Part shown: in pieces, positions 1-8,083 of the stretch | How positions within the stretch are numbered: the first letter of the stretch is position 1 | Layout: each line of letters opens with the position of its first letter | From: JAXGRD01 sp050946655 | GTDB taxonomy: Bacteria; Bacillota; Clostridia; Peptostreptococcales; Anaerovoracaceae | Direction of reading: 5' to 3' | Length of the DNA stretch: 41,354 nucleotides | NCBI GenBank assembly: GCA_050946655.1 | Contig: JBMNVE010000004.1 | Location: forward strand, 1 to 41,354 | Notes under the pieces: generated by a model | What the model saw: only the letters and a program-made list of their open reading frames with translations | The model's database searches: none | What the model was told of the DNA's origin: nothing | Position numbers and translations under genes: made by a program

Positions 1-9
1 CACAGTTAT

Positions 10-39
10 TTGAATTCAAAGGGTCAAGTGTAGTATAAT
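10..39 (+). promoter_or_regulatory. Putative sigma-A promoter of the xpaC-telA-exoIII unit
   Basis: A -35 element TTGAAT at 10-15 and a perfect -10 TATAAT at 34-39 are separated by 18 bases. Transcription would start near 46, about 25 bases before the first gene. No other promoter-like pair is seen between the three following genes, so they are probably co-transcribed from here. Confidence 0.6.
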
Positions 40-70
40 GACCACATCAGTTTTTTGTAAAGAGGGATAA

Positions 71-1276
71 ATGGCAAATCAAAATATAGGAGATCAAATC
101 AATCGAATCGTCACCGACGCCTTGGATAGCATGGATTTTCACAAGTTGAACAGGGATATCAATGCAACGGTGAAGAGCGCCCTGTCCGAGGCTAAGGAGA
201 GCTTGTACAAAGCCACAGGGGAGGAAGAACTTGAAGAAATGGGCCCCTTGTACAGGGAGGAGGCGGCGGATCCCTTCGCCCACGCCCGTGCCGGGTTCAA
301 GCCTCCAAGGGATGTGTCTGAAGACACCATCCCTGTGCCGCGAAAGCCGGCTGGAGCTGTCAGCGGCATCGTTATGATGGTTACCGGCATCCTGGGATCG
401 GTGGTCTTTGGGCTGAGCGCCCTTGGAAACTGGATCGTCGGCTCTGTAGTGGGCTTTTCTTTTACTGCGCCGGTAATCACCCTGGGGGTGCTCACCCTCA
501 TCAGCGGAGGAGTTATAGCCGGGGGAGTTAGTCTTCGCAAGCGGGTAAAGCGATTTCGGGAATACCTTCGCATCATGTCCGGATATGAGTTCTACGACGT
601 AGGGGACCTTGCGGCCCACTGTCGCACCGATGAGAAGTATATCCGAAAAGACTTGAAAAAAATGATCAAAGGCAGGATGTTTTTGGAAGGGCATTTGGAT
701 GATACGGGCCAATGGTTCATCGGAAACCACAAAATGTATGCCGAGTACCTGGATGCCAGAGATCGGTACGAAGCCAGAAAAATCCGGGAGGAAGAAGAGC
801 GTCGCATGATGGAAACGGAGGGCGCTACGGAGCGTCAACTCAGGATCACCTTGGAGAGAGGACGAAGCTACCTGAAGGAGATCAGTCAAACCAACGACAT
901 GATCCGGGGAGAAGAGATCACCGCCAAGGTAGAATACCTGGAAATCATCATTGAAAAGATCTTTGCCAGGGTGAAGGAAAAGCCGGTCCTTCTTCCCGAG
1001 ACGAGAAAATTCATAGAATACTATCTCCCCACCACAGCAAAGCTGGTGGGCGCCTATAAGGATTTTGAAGATCAGCCGGTACAGGGGGAAAATATTCTTG
1101 CGGCGAAGAAAGAAATCGAGAAGACCCTGGATACCATCGGAGAGGCATTTGAAAAGTTGCTGGAAAGCCTCTTCGACGATACGGCGATGGATATTTCCAC
1201 GGATATTTCAGTTTTAAAGAGCATGCTGGCCAGAGACGGCCTGACTGCCGGGGATTTCAAAGGAGGAGAAAAGTAA
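71..1276 (+). CDS. xpaC: XpaC-like (5-bromo-4-chloroindolyl phosphate hydrolysis family) membrane protein
   Basis: A 401-residue protein whose N-terminal third is polar and helical, followed by two hydrophobic segments at about 95-117 and 131-154, a basic stop-transfer stretch (RKRVKRF), and a long charged cytoplasmic domain with heptad-like Glu/Arg-rich helices around 220-260. This layout and the immediate telA neighbour match the XpaC family of Bacillota, named from a Bacillus phenotype; its biochemical role is not established. An AGAGGG ribosome binding site at 61-66 fixes the ATG. Only three bases separate it from the telA-like gene, and the pair is commonly found together, usually discussed as envelope-stress or toxic-anion related. 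Family identity is fairly sure, function is not. Confidence 0.75.
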   Translation: MANQNIGDQINRIVTDALDSMDFHKLNRDINATVKSALSEAKESLYKATGEEELEEMGPLYREEAADPFAHARAGFKPPRDVSEDTIPVPRKPAGAVSGIVMMVTGILGSVVFGLSALGNWIVGSVVGFSFTAPVITLGVLTLISGGVIAGGVSLRKRVKRFREYLRIMSGYEFYDVGDLAAHCRTDEKYIRKDLKKMIKGRMFLEGHLDDTGQWFIGNHKMYAEYLDARDRYEARKIREEEERRMMETEGATERQLRITLERGRSYLKEISQTNDMIRGEEITAKVEYLEIIIEKIFARVKEKPVLLPETRKFIEYYLPTTAKLVGAYKDFEDQPVQGENILAAKKEIEKTLDTIGEAFEKLLESLFDDTAMDISTDISVLKSMLARDGLTAGDFKGGEK

Positions 1277-1279
1277 GCG

Positions 1280-2392
1280 ATGGATGATATGCAGAAAGCA
1301 CCGGAATTGACCTTGGATGGGATAGAGCCGGTAAAGGATTTGACGGAACCTAGCGAGATCACCACTGAGGTGGAAAAGTTCACCGAAGAAGAGAAAAAGA
1401 TGATCGATGACTTTGCGCAGAAAATCGATTTGAATGATACCAATATCGTGTTGCAATACGGAAGCGGTGCCCAAAAGAAGATGGCGGATTTTTCTCAGAA
1501 CGCCTTGGATAGTGTAAGAACTAAGGATTTAGGTGAAGTAGGCGGTCTGCTGACCAACTTGGTAGGAGAACTGAAGGGGTTCGGAGAAGAAGAACCCAAG
1601 GGCTTTTTTGGATTTTTCAAAAAGGGTGCAAACAAACTGACGGAAGTGAAAGCAAAGTATGCCAAGGCGGAAGCCAACGTAAACAGGATCGCTGAGGCCT
1701 TGGAAAGCCATCAGATCGTCCTGATGAAGGATGTGGCCACCCTGGATAAGCTCTATGAACTCAACAGGACGTACTTCAAGGAACTGTCCATGTACATTGT
1801 AGCCGGGAGGCAAAAGCTGGAGGATGTGATCCATAACGATCTTCCCACCCTGCAAAAGAAAGCTCAGGAAAGCGGGCTCCCCGAAGACGCCCAGGCTGCC
1901 AATGACCTGGCCTCCATGTGTGCCCGCTTTGAAAAGAAGCTCCACGACTTGGATCTGACCAGAACCGTTTCCATTCAGATGGCCCCCCAGATCAGGCTGG
2001 TGCAGAACAACGACACCCTCATGAGCGAGAAGATCCAATCTTCCCTGGTGAACACTATACCTCTTTGGAAGAGCCAGATGATCATCGCCCTGGGGATCGC
2101 CCATTCCGAGGAAGCGGCCCGAGCCCAGAGAGCCGTGTCGGACACCACCAACCAGTTGCTGCGAAAAAATGCGGAGACATTAAAGATGTCCACCATTGAA
2201 ACAGCAAAGGAATCGGAGCGAGGCATCGTGGATCTGGAGACCCTTAAATATACCAATGAATCCCTCATCACCACTCTTGACGAAGTTCTGCGGATCCAGC
2301 AGGAAGGCCATCAGAAGCGGATGGAAGCCGAAGCTGAGCTGGTGAAGATCGAGGGAGACTTGAAGAATAAGCTTTTGGAGATGCAGAGGTAG
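1280..2392 (+). CDS. telA: TelA/YaaN-family toxic anion resistance protein
   Basis: A 370-residue soluble, highly helical, charged protein without signal peptide or membrane segments. Conserved-looking features of the TelA family include the central stretch rich in FFKKG, the segment NDLPTLQKKAQ in the middle, and the C-terminal IQMAPQIRLVQNN block near residues 230-245 followed by a long helix that ends in a charged tail. TelA proteins were named for tellurite resistance and are linked to resistance to some anions, bacteriocins and cell-wall agents; the molecular mechanism is unknown. AAGGAGG just upstream supports the chosen ATG. It follows xpaC by three bases and precedes exoIII by seven, so it is the middle gene of a three-gene operon. 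Confidence 0.85.
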   Translation: MDDMQKAPELTLDGIEPVKDLTEPSEITTEVEKFTEEEKKMIDDFAQKIDLNDTNIVLQYGSGAQKKMADFSQNALDSVRTKDLGEVGGLLTNLVGELKGFGEEEPKGFFGFFKKGANKLTEVKAKYAKAEANVNRIAEALESHQIVLMKDVATLDKLYELNRTYFKELSMYIVAGRQKLEDVIHNDLPTLQKKAQESGLPEDAQAANDLASMCARFEKKLHDLDLTRTVSIQMAPQIRLVQNNDTLMSEKIQSSLVNTIPLWKSQMIIALGIAHSEEAARAQRAVSDTTNQLLRKNAETLKMSTIETAKESERGIVDLETLKYTNESLITTLDEVLRIQQEGHQKRMEAEAELVKIEGDLKNKLLEMQR

Positions 2393-2399
2393 CTAGCAG

Positions 2400-3146
2400 A
2401 TGAAATTGATATCGTGGAATGTAAACGGCCTACGCGCCATAATGAAGAAGAATTTTTTTGAGTTTTTGCAGGAAGAGGACCCGGACATCCTCTGTCTCCA
2501 GGAGACAAAGATGCAGGAGGGTCAGGTGGAGGTCCCGACGGAGGGATATCACCAGTATTGGTGCAGTGCGGAGAAAAAGGGATACTCCGGCGTCTTGACC
2601 CTGACCAAGGAAGAGCCCATTTCCGTCACCTACGGACTGGATATCCATCATCACGACCAGGAAGGCAGAGTGATCACCGCAGAATTCCCGGACTTCTACT
2701 TGGTCAACGTGTACGTGCCCAATTCTCAGGAAAAATTGGCCAGGCTTTCCTATCGCATGGAGTGGGAAGATGATTTCCGTACTTATGTGTTAGGGCTTCC
2801 CAAGCCGGTGATCATCTGCGGAGATATGAACGTGGCCCACCGGGAGATCGACTTGAAGAACCCAAAAAATAACCGAAAAAATGCCGGATTTACCGACGAA
2901 GAAAGAGAAAAAATGACGATTCTTCAGGATTCCGGCTTCATCGACACCTTTCGACATTTCTATCCGGATCTGGAAGGGGCGTATTCTTGGTGGAGTTACC
3001 GGTTCAATGCCAGGGCCAATAATGCGGGCTGGCGGATCGACTATTTCCTGGTGTCAAAGGAAATGGAGAAACGCTTGGTGGATGCCAAGATATTATCGGA
3101 AGTATACGGCAGTGATCACTGCCCGGTGGTACTGGAGCTGGCCTAG
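2400..3146 (+). CDS. xth: Exodeoxyribonuclease III (AP endonuclease, ExoA/Xth type)
   Basis: A 248-residue EEP-fold nuclease that cleaves 5' of abasic sites and removes 3'-blocking groups in base excision repair, Mg2+ dependent. All signature blocks are present in order: SWNVNGLRA at the N-terminus, LCLQETKMQ with the metal-binding Glu, VYVPNSQ, GDMNVAHREIDL with the catalytic Asp/Asn, WRIDYFLVS, and the terminal SDHCPVVLE with the catalytic His. Length is the normal 250 residues. An AGAGGT ribosome binding site sits nine bases before the ATG. Function is essentially certain; the link to xpaC-telA is only operonic. Confidence 0.95.
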   Translation: MKLISWNVNGLRAIMKKNFFEFLQEEDPDILCLQETKMQEGQVEVPTEGYHQYWCSAEKKGYSGVLTLTKEEPISVTYGLDIHHHDQEGRVITAEFPDFYLVNVYVPNSQEKLARLSYRMEWEDDFRTYVLGLPKPVIICGDMNVAHREIDLKNPKNNRKNAGFTDEEREKMTILQDSGFIDTFRHFYPDLEGAYSWWSYRFNARANNAGWRIDYFLVSKEMEKRLVDAKILSEVYGSDHCPVVLELA

Positions 3147-3165
3147 AGGGCCGGCTCTTTATTTT
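3135..3165 (+). terminator. Rho-independent terminator at the exoIII/nnrE convergence
   Basis: The arms GAGCTGGCC (3135-3143) and GGCCGGCTC (3149-3157) form a 9-bp stem with one G-T pair and a 5-base loop, followed by TTTATTTT. The stem begins inside the end of exoIII, and the T tract overlaps the stop codon of the converging nnrE gene. Only the plus strand has the T tract, so it is a good terminator for exoIII; for nnrE the hairpin exists but lacks a U run. Confidence 0.85.
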
Positions 3166-3800
3166 AAGACATCCGGAGGCAGGGCTTCGATACCGATGGA
3201 GGTGGTGAGAACCTGACCGATATGGGCAAGAGGGTTTTGATGGATAGGCTTTTCATCGTGGAAGGTGACGGTCATGTGAGCAAAGACGTGGGGCCCCACC
3301 GAGCCTGCGGCATTATCTCCCCCAAGACCTGAGGGAAGGTCCAGAGAAACGCGGAAAGCCTTTGCTCGGTTCACTCCCTCAATGAGAAGGCGGATATCTT
3401 CCTTCAATTCCCCGTGGAAGCCTGTTCCGTACAGGGCATCCACGATAATATCCGCCGAAGCAGCGACATCCAAAACAGCGGGTAGATGGGAAACCATGGG
3501 AAGATCCATCTCCCGGCACAGGTCGTAGTTGGCCATAGCTTCAGGGGAAACCGGCGGACCCTCTAAGACAGCTAAGGTGATTTTGCCGGCAAAGCCGTAA
3601 AGCTTTCTCGCCACCACATAACCGTCGCCGCCGTTGTTGCCTTTCCCGCACAGGATGAGGATGTTCTTTCCCGCGATCTTGTGGCCGGCCATGATTTCAT
3701 CGGCGGCACCGCTTCCCGCGTTTTCCATCATCTGATAGTAAGTCAGACCTGCTTCATCGGCCGCCCTCTCGATTTTTTTCATTTCTGCACATGTAACCAT
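3159..3800 (-). CDS. nnrE: NAD(P)H-hydrate epimerase (YjeF N-domain, standalone)
   Basis: A 213-residue protein that interconverts R and S forms of hydrated NAD(P)H so a separate dehydratase can repair them. The Rossmann-like YjeF-N fold is shown by the nucleotide-binding loop CGKGNNGGDGYVVAR near residues 50-64, DALYGTGFHG around 120, and SLDLPSG near 150. In many bacteria the epimerase is fused to the dehydratase NnrD; here only the N-domain is present, about the usual size for it, and no NnrD lies nearby. AGGAGGAAACC precedes the ATG. It is the last gene of the minus-strand operon, nine bases after the phosphohexomutase gene. Confidence 0.9.
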   Translation of the reverse strand: MVTCAEMKKIERAADEAGLTYYQMMENAGSGAADEIMAGHKIAGKNILILCGKGNNGGDGYVVARKLYGFAGKITLAVLEGPPVSPEAMANYDLCREMDLPMVSHLPAVLDVAASADIIVDALYGTGFHGELKEDIRLLIEGVNRAKAFRVSLDLPSGLGGDNAAGSVGPHVFAHMTVTFHDEKPIHQNPLAHIGQVLTTSIGIEALPPDVLK

Positions 3801-3809
3801 GGTTTCCTC

Positions 3810-5333
3810 CTAAAGCTTGGAAATGTCCAGGAAGGGATATTTTTCTAAAAAGGGACGAAGGGTTTCTGCGATCTCTCTTGCACCTCCCGCCCGGTCTGAT
3901 GCTATATTCAGAGGCATGATGGGATCGTGAAGGGATTTGCGCAGGAGGCACCAGCCATCCTTAAAGTTCATGCGCACCCCCTCATGGTTGGGGCTGGCAA
4001 GGGATGCGGGTGCGGGGAGGGAGCCTGCCCAAACCTCCATGTCCGCCAGGATCTGATCTGCGTATGAAGAAAAATCGGGAGAGGTGATGGGGAGGCGGAC
4101 CTCTCTTTCCTCCACAGGGCTTTCCAGGGAAGAAAGAAGGCTGTCCAGGGTCTTTCCACGGCGTGCCAACTGCGCTGTCTTAATGACGATGAGGGTAGCC
4201 AGATATGCCCCGTCATCCAAAAAATAGTTGTCGCGAAAGGCGCTGTGCCCCGATGTTTCTATGGCCAAATAGGCATCGGATATTTCCTTGGCCTTATTGA
4301 TCACATTCTTATATCCTCGCTTATACCGCAGGTGGTTCAATTTCAATTCATCTTCCAGGAAGGCGGTCAACTGATTGCTGGTAATGCTGTCGGTGACGAC
4401 AGTACTTCCCGGGTGCTTCTCGGAAACCAAAACAGAGGCCAGGGCTACGATGCCGTCCCTTGCGATCCCCCGTCCGCAGTGATCCACCGCCGAAGACCGG
4501 TCCACATCCGTGTCAAAGATCAGCCCCAGGTCAGCGCCGTTGCTAAGAACAGCTGCCGTGATGGAAGCCATGGCTTCGGGATCTTCCGGGTTGGGTGGAT
4601 GGTTGGGGAAGCCTCCGTCCGGCTCCAGATACTGGCTGGCGGAAACATCCGCGCCCAGAGGTTTCAGCACGTCCCGGGCATAAAAGCCGCCGGAGCCGTT
4701 GCCCGCATCCACCACGATCTTAAGACCTTCCAATGGGCGAAGATCGTCTCCGCCCAGACCTTCCACGATCAGGCCGCGGAGATGCTGTGCATAGGTATCC
4801 ATCAAGTCTGTGGCCGGTGCAGGATAAGTAAGCACCCCAACGTGGCGGATTGCACGGTCCGGGTGGGTGGGCTCTCCCAGTTCCTCTGCTCCGGCCTCTG
4901 CGTATTCAATGATTTGACGGATATCTCCCTTGTCCAGGCCTCCCTCACGGGAAAAGTACTTGAAACCGTTTCGATTATAGGGGAGATGAGATGCAGTGAG
5001 CATGATGGCACCGTCACAGGCATATTGAGGGAATTTTGTGGACATAAACATAGCGGGCGTAGATGCGATGCCGCAGTCCAAGATCTCCACCCCGTAGGGG
5101 CCAAGGGCATTGATGGCAGCACGCATGAGGAGCTTCCCGCTGAGGCGGGGGTCCCGTCCGATAGCAATCTTCATCTCCTGAGGGGGTTTTCCGGTTTTTT
5201 TCCACAACCAAAGAAGAAAGCCCCTAGTCAGTGGGCCCGCCTCTTTTGGGGTTAGATTAGGGTCTTCCCCGGGGATCCCCGTAAGAGAAATGCCTCTAAT
5301 ATCACTTCCGTTTTGCAGTTTGAAAAGATCCAT
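3810..5333 (-). CDS. Phosphomannomutase/phosphoglucomutase (alpha-D-phosphohexomutase)
   Basis: A 507-residue four-domain alpha-D-phosphohexomutase converting hexose 6-phosphates to 1-phosphates. The phosphoserine loop is TASHLPYNRNG with Ser115 (family consensus TASHNP, so Leu replaces Asn). The metal loop is DTDVDRS with Asp274, 276 and 278, and the sugar-binding loop is the ETSGHSAF segment in domain 3. The C-terminal phosphate loop is not obvious in its usual form. Preference for mannose or glucose cannot be told. The RBS AGGAGGA supports the ATG. It sits between larE and nnrE in a tight operon; the context gives no clear pathway. Confidence 0.88.
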   Translation of the reverse strand: MDLFKLQNGSDIRGISLTGIPGEDPNLTPKEAGPLTRGFLLWLWKKTGKPPQEMKIAIGRDPRLSGKLLMRAAINALGPYGVEILDCGIASTPAMFMSTKFPQYACDGAIMLTASHLPYNRNGFKYFSREGGLDKGDIRQIIEYAEAGAEELGEPTHPDRAIRHVGVLTYPAPATDLMDTYAQHLRGLIVEGLGGDDLRPLEGLKIVVDAGNGSGGFYARDVLKPLGADVSASQYLEPDGGFPNHPPNPEDPEAMASITAAVLSNGADLGLIFDTDVDRSSAVDHCGRGIARDGIVALASVLVSEKHPGSTVVTDSITSNQLTAFLEDELKLNHLRYKRGYKNVINKAKEISDAYLAIETSGHSAFRDNYFLDDGAYLATLIVIKTAQLARRGKTLDSLLSSLESPVEEREVRLPITSPDFSSYADQILADMEVWAGSLPAPASLASPNHEGVRMNFKDGWCLLRKSLHDPIMPLNIASDRAGGAREIAETLRPFLEKYPFLDISKL

Positions 5334-5359
5334 CTGTTCCTCCTATGGTAATGACCCGA

Positions 5360-6160
5360 TCAGTCCGGGTCCGAAATGCTGTAGTTGAGGCTGCCCATGA
5401 CATAGCCATCCAGATCCAAGGTGGCATGAGCGAAGCCGGCGTCCTTGATCATGGTGATGATGTCGGCAGTTCCCTCAGCGCTGCAGAACTGTCCCAATTC
5501 CTTTCGGGGAAGTTCTATTCTGGCAATGTCTCCGTGATGACGGAGGCGCACCTGGGGAAATCCCATTTGCCTAATGGCTGACTCGATCTTGTAGATGGTG
5601 GTCAGCTTCTCTTCTGTCACCGGCTCACCGTACGGTATCCTTGAGGCAAGGCAGGCATAAGCCGGCTTGTCCCAGGTGGAAATGTTCATGGCCTTTAAGG
5701 CGGAGCGGATCTCCTCCTTGGTAAAGCCCACATCCTCCAGGGGGCTGATGATGCCCATCTCCTTGAGGGCTTTTCTTCCCGGCCGATAATCCGCTGCGTC
5801 GTCGGCATTGGTGCCATCGGCAATGGGAAGATGGTCCAGGGTCTTCATGATCTGACCGAAGATGGACTTCTTGCATAAATAGCATCTATCCTTAGAATTG
5901 GGTGCCAGTATATCAAGCAGTTCATCCTTCATATTGATGATCAGATGAGGGATCTCGTGATGAGCACAGAATTTCTTTGCTTCCTCGATCTCATCAGGTG
6001 CGAAGTTGGGCCCGGTGACGGTAACCGCCAAAGCACCTTCCCGGAGAACTTCCCGGGCGCACAGAAGCAGGAAGGTACTGTCCACACCTCCCGAAAAAGC
6101 AACAGCCAGCCGATCGTAGGCAGCTATTTTCTGTTTTAATAATCGTAACTTATTCTGCAT
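5360..6160 (-). CDS. larE: LarE-family ATP-dependent sulfur transferase, three-cysteine type
   Basis: A 266-residue PP-loop ATPase. LarE adenylates and then adds sulfur to pyridinium biscarboxylic acid mononucleotide for the nickel-pincer cofactor. The PP-loop SGGVDST is at residues 23-29. The conserved WDKPAYACLASR block holds Cys170, the position of the sulfur-donating Cys of lactobacillar LarE. In addition there is a CYLC pair, Cys93 and Cys96. Three such cysteines are the pattern reported for the [4Fe-4S]-cluster LarE of Thermotoga, which uses the cluster rather than a sacrificial cysteine. I use the ATG at 6160: it has a GAGGT site upstream, overlaps the HD gene by 11 bases, and puts the PP-loop at the usual distance from the start; a longer frame upstream lies inside the HD gene. 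No larB or larC is in the window. Confidence 0.88.
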   Translation of the reverse strand: MQNKLRLLKQKIAAYDRLAVAFSGGVDSTFLLLCAREVLREGALAVTVTGPNFAPDEIEEAKKFCAHHEIPHLIINMKDELLDILAPNSKDRCYLCKKSIFGQIMKTLDHLPIADGTNADDAADYRPGRKALKEMGIISPLEDVGFTKEEIRSALKAMNISTWDKPAYACLASRIPYGEPVTEEKLTTIYKIESAIRQMGFPQVRLRHHGDIARIELPRKELGQFCSAEGTADIITMIKDAGFAHATLDLDGYVMGSLNYSISDPD

Positions 6161-6719
6161 AAGCCTTGACCTCGTCTTCACAGCTGCGCATGGCCAGGAT
6201 CGTTTCTTGAAACAGCTTGTCCATTTCCCAGCCCAACATCTGGGCACCCCTTGTGATAATGTCCCGATCACAGCCGGCAGCGAATTTTTTATCCTTGAAC
6301 TTCTTTCGTACGGATTTCACTTCCATGTCCTTTGTACTCTTGGACGGTCGCATCAATGCGCAGGCACCGATAAGGCCGGTGAGCTCGTCGGTGGCAAAGA
6401 GGATCTTCTCCATCTCATGCTCCGGCTCCACGTCACAACATACGCCGTATCCGTGGGAGATCACCGCGCGGATCATCTTGTCGTCGCAGCCGATCTCCGC
6501 CAAAAGCTCCGGTGCTTTTTTGCAGTGCTCATCCGGCCACATTTCAAAGTCTATATCGTGAAGAAGGCCAACCAGGCCCCAGAAGTCTTTATCTTCTCCA
6601 TAACCCAAAGAGTCGGCGAAGTACCGCATGGTTCCTTCCACCGTCAGCCCGTGCCTTATATGGAAATCTTCTTTATTGTATTTTTTTAGTAATGCCAATG
6701 CATCTGTTCTTGAAACCAT
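6150..6719 (-). CDS. HD-domain phosphohydrolase
   Basis: A 189-residue single HD domain. The metal ligands are visible: His23, the His54-Asp55 doublet in LLHDIDF, His89 in VISHGYG, and Asp111 in ATDEL. This fits the HDIG/HDc superfamily of metal-dependent phosphohydrolases acting on nucleotides or nucleotide-derived second messengers; the substrate is unknown. The protein is soluble and has no extra domain. The gene follows the EamA transporter by a single base and overlaps larE, so translation is probably coupled. It may hydrolyse a nucleotide by-product, but that is a guess. Confidence 0.8.
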   Translation of the reverse strand: MVSRTDALALLKKYNKEDFHIRHGLTVEGTMRYFADSLGYGEDKDFWGLVGLLHDIDFEMWPDEHCKKAPELLAEIGCDDKMIRAVISHGYGVCCDVEPEHEMEKILFATDELTGLIGACALMRPSKSTKDMEVKSVRKKFKDKKFAAGCDRDIITRGAQMLGWEMDKLFQETILAMRSCEDEVKAYAE

Positions 6720-6720
6720 A

Positions 6721-7659
6721 TTATCCTTCCTTTCTCATGGCCAGTCGCTCTTTCTTTGTGGGCAGCTGTGCAATGATGACCGCAATAAACATCAACAAGC
6801 ATCCTATGATCTCCCTGGAGGTGAGCATCTCTCCCAAGATAAGGTAGCCACTTATGGCTCCGAAAAGGGATTCGGTACTGAGTATGATGGATGCCACCGT
6901 GGGATTTGCGTTTTTTTGCCCCAAAGCTTGAAAAGTAAAAGCGACGGCGGTAGACATGACCCCTACGTAGAGGATACCCGGTAGTGCCACGATGAAACTT
7001 TCCCAGATGAAAGATTCAATAATCATTGCTACCACCAGACTCATCAATCCTGCCACGAAGAACTGCACGCAGACCAGTTTTGCCACATTGACCTTAGGCG
7101 CATAGTGATCCATAAACAGGATGTGCAGCGCCCAGAAGAGTGCTCCGATGAGAATGATCAGGTCACCTCTTGCAATCGTCAGGTTTTCCGTGATACAGAG
7201 GAAGTAAAGTCCTGTTGTAGCAAAGACCACTCCGATCCAGTTGAAAAGATTGGGCAGCTGTTTCACGAAAAGTCCTAACAGGGGCACGAGAATGATGTAG
7301 AGCGTCGTAATAAATGCTGTTTTTCCCGCAGTGGTGGAGACCAGGCCCACCTGCTGGGTATTTGCTGCAAAAAAAATGATAAATCCGCATACGGCACCAC
7401 CTTTGAGAATGACCTTCTTTTCTTTCTCCCTTTGCTCCGGGGAAACGGCGGGAAGCCCCTTCCTTCTACGATCGGCATCCTGCCCCTTTGTAGAAACCAA
7501 GGAAATGGGGATGAGGGCAATGGCGCCGATGAGCATTCTGGAGGCACTGTAAAAGAAAGGGCCGATATTCTCCATTCCCGCTCGTTGAGCAACAAAGGCA
7601 GTTCCCCAGATGATCGCACACAGGGTCAAGGCCAGTGTGGATGATACTTTTTTGTTCAT
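6721..7659 (-). CDS. EamA/DMT-superfamily transporter, ten membrane segments
   Basis: A 312-residue inner-membrane protein with two EamA repeats, about ten hydrophobic helices, and the typical opening CAIIWGTAFVAQR. A polar loop near residues 55-80 (KGQDADRRRKG and following) separates the early helices. DMT carriers export or import amino acids, nucleosides, sugars or drugs; the substrate cannot be deduced. It ends in KKERL plus a short basic tail. AAAGGATC precedes the ATG. It is the promoter-proximal gene of the minus-strand operon leading to larE. Confidence 0.85.
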   Translation of the reverse strand: MNKKVSSTLALTLCAIIWGTAFVAQRAGMENIGPFFYSASRMLIGAIALIPISLVSTKGQDADRRRKGLPAVSPEQREKEKKVILKGGAVCGFIIFFAANTQQVGLVSTTAGKTAFITTLYIILVPLLGLFVKQLPNLFNWIGVVFATTGLYFLCITENLTIARGDLIILIGALFWALHILFMDHYAPKVNVAKLVCVQFFVAGLMSLVVAMIIESFIWESFIVALPGILYVGVMSTAVAFTFQALGQKNANPTVASIILSTESLFGAISGYLILGEMLTSREIIGCLLMFIAVIIAQLPTKKERLAMRKEG

Positions 7660-8083
7660 GCACAGATCCTTTCAAATCTTGGTGAGATAAGGGACTAGTT
7701 AAAGTCAAGCACCATTTTAGCACGGGATTATTATATCACAACTCCATCTGTTAGGGCAGTCTTTCCTTTGGTTGAATGATAGAGGCCGGAAGTAAGCCGC
7801 CGGAGATACCTCTGAAGAATGGAAAACATTAAGAATGTGTTAAGGGTAAAACTTCGGGAAACCCGATGATAGGGATAAAATTCGGCTATGAAAAACACAG
7901 CAGAGGCAAGTTGTTGATGGGCAAAAAATGACTAATCACTTAAGGCAAAAAAACCATAAAATAAATTTCCATAAGTTTACAGAGAATTTACTGGGAAGTA
8001 ATGGAGGCCTAACAAGGATAGTATATGATAAACAGCAAGTGAGTGATATGCAACTGGATAATAGAAAAGGAGCAAATTTTGAA
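7660..8083. other. Divergent intergenic region between the larE operon and the biosynthetic cluster
   Basis: About 420 bases without a convincing gene. It holds the extended -10 promoter for the leftward operon near 7730-7738 and two hairpins. In one, AGAGG (7781-7785) pairs with CCTCT (7809-7813) and inner CCGG pairs with CCGG. In the other, TCGGG (7854-7858) pairs with CCCGA (7862-7866) around AAA. The right half (7900-8060) is AT-rich and has short in-frame ATGs upstream of the transacylase but no ribosome binding sites for them. I could not identify a convincing -35/-10 pair for the cluster. Confidence 0.5.
7730..7738 (-). promoter_or_regulatory. Extended -10 promoter of the EamA-HD-larE-pgm-nnrE operon
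   Basis: Read on the minus strand, 7738 to 7730 is TGATATAAT, an extended -10 with perfect TATAAT and the TGn motif. No good -35 hexamer lies 17 bases upstream, which is usual for extended -10 promoters. The predicted start near 7723 would leave a leader of about 65 bases. Confidence 0.5.

Noticed and set aside
4245..5255. A 336-codon open frame on the plus strand opposite the phosphohexomutase
   Set aside because: It has no family-like motif and no ribosome binding site, and lies fully antisense to a gene with clear active-site motifs.
7779..7830. GATAGAGG sequence resembling the start of a lysine riboswitch
   Set aside because: The downstream conserved core segments and multi-helix junction are not found; only a single bulged hairpin can be drawn.
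7928..8083. An N-terminal extension of the malonyl transacylase from 7928
   Set aside because: The added 52 residues have no FabD similarity, and the ribosome binding site AAAAGGAG lies just before the internal ATG at 8084.
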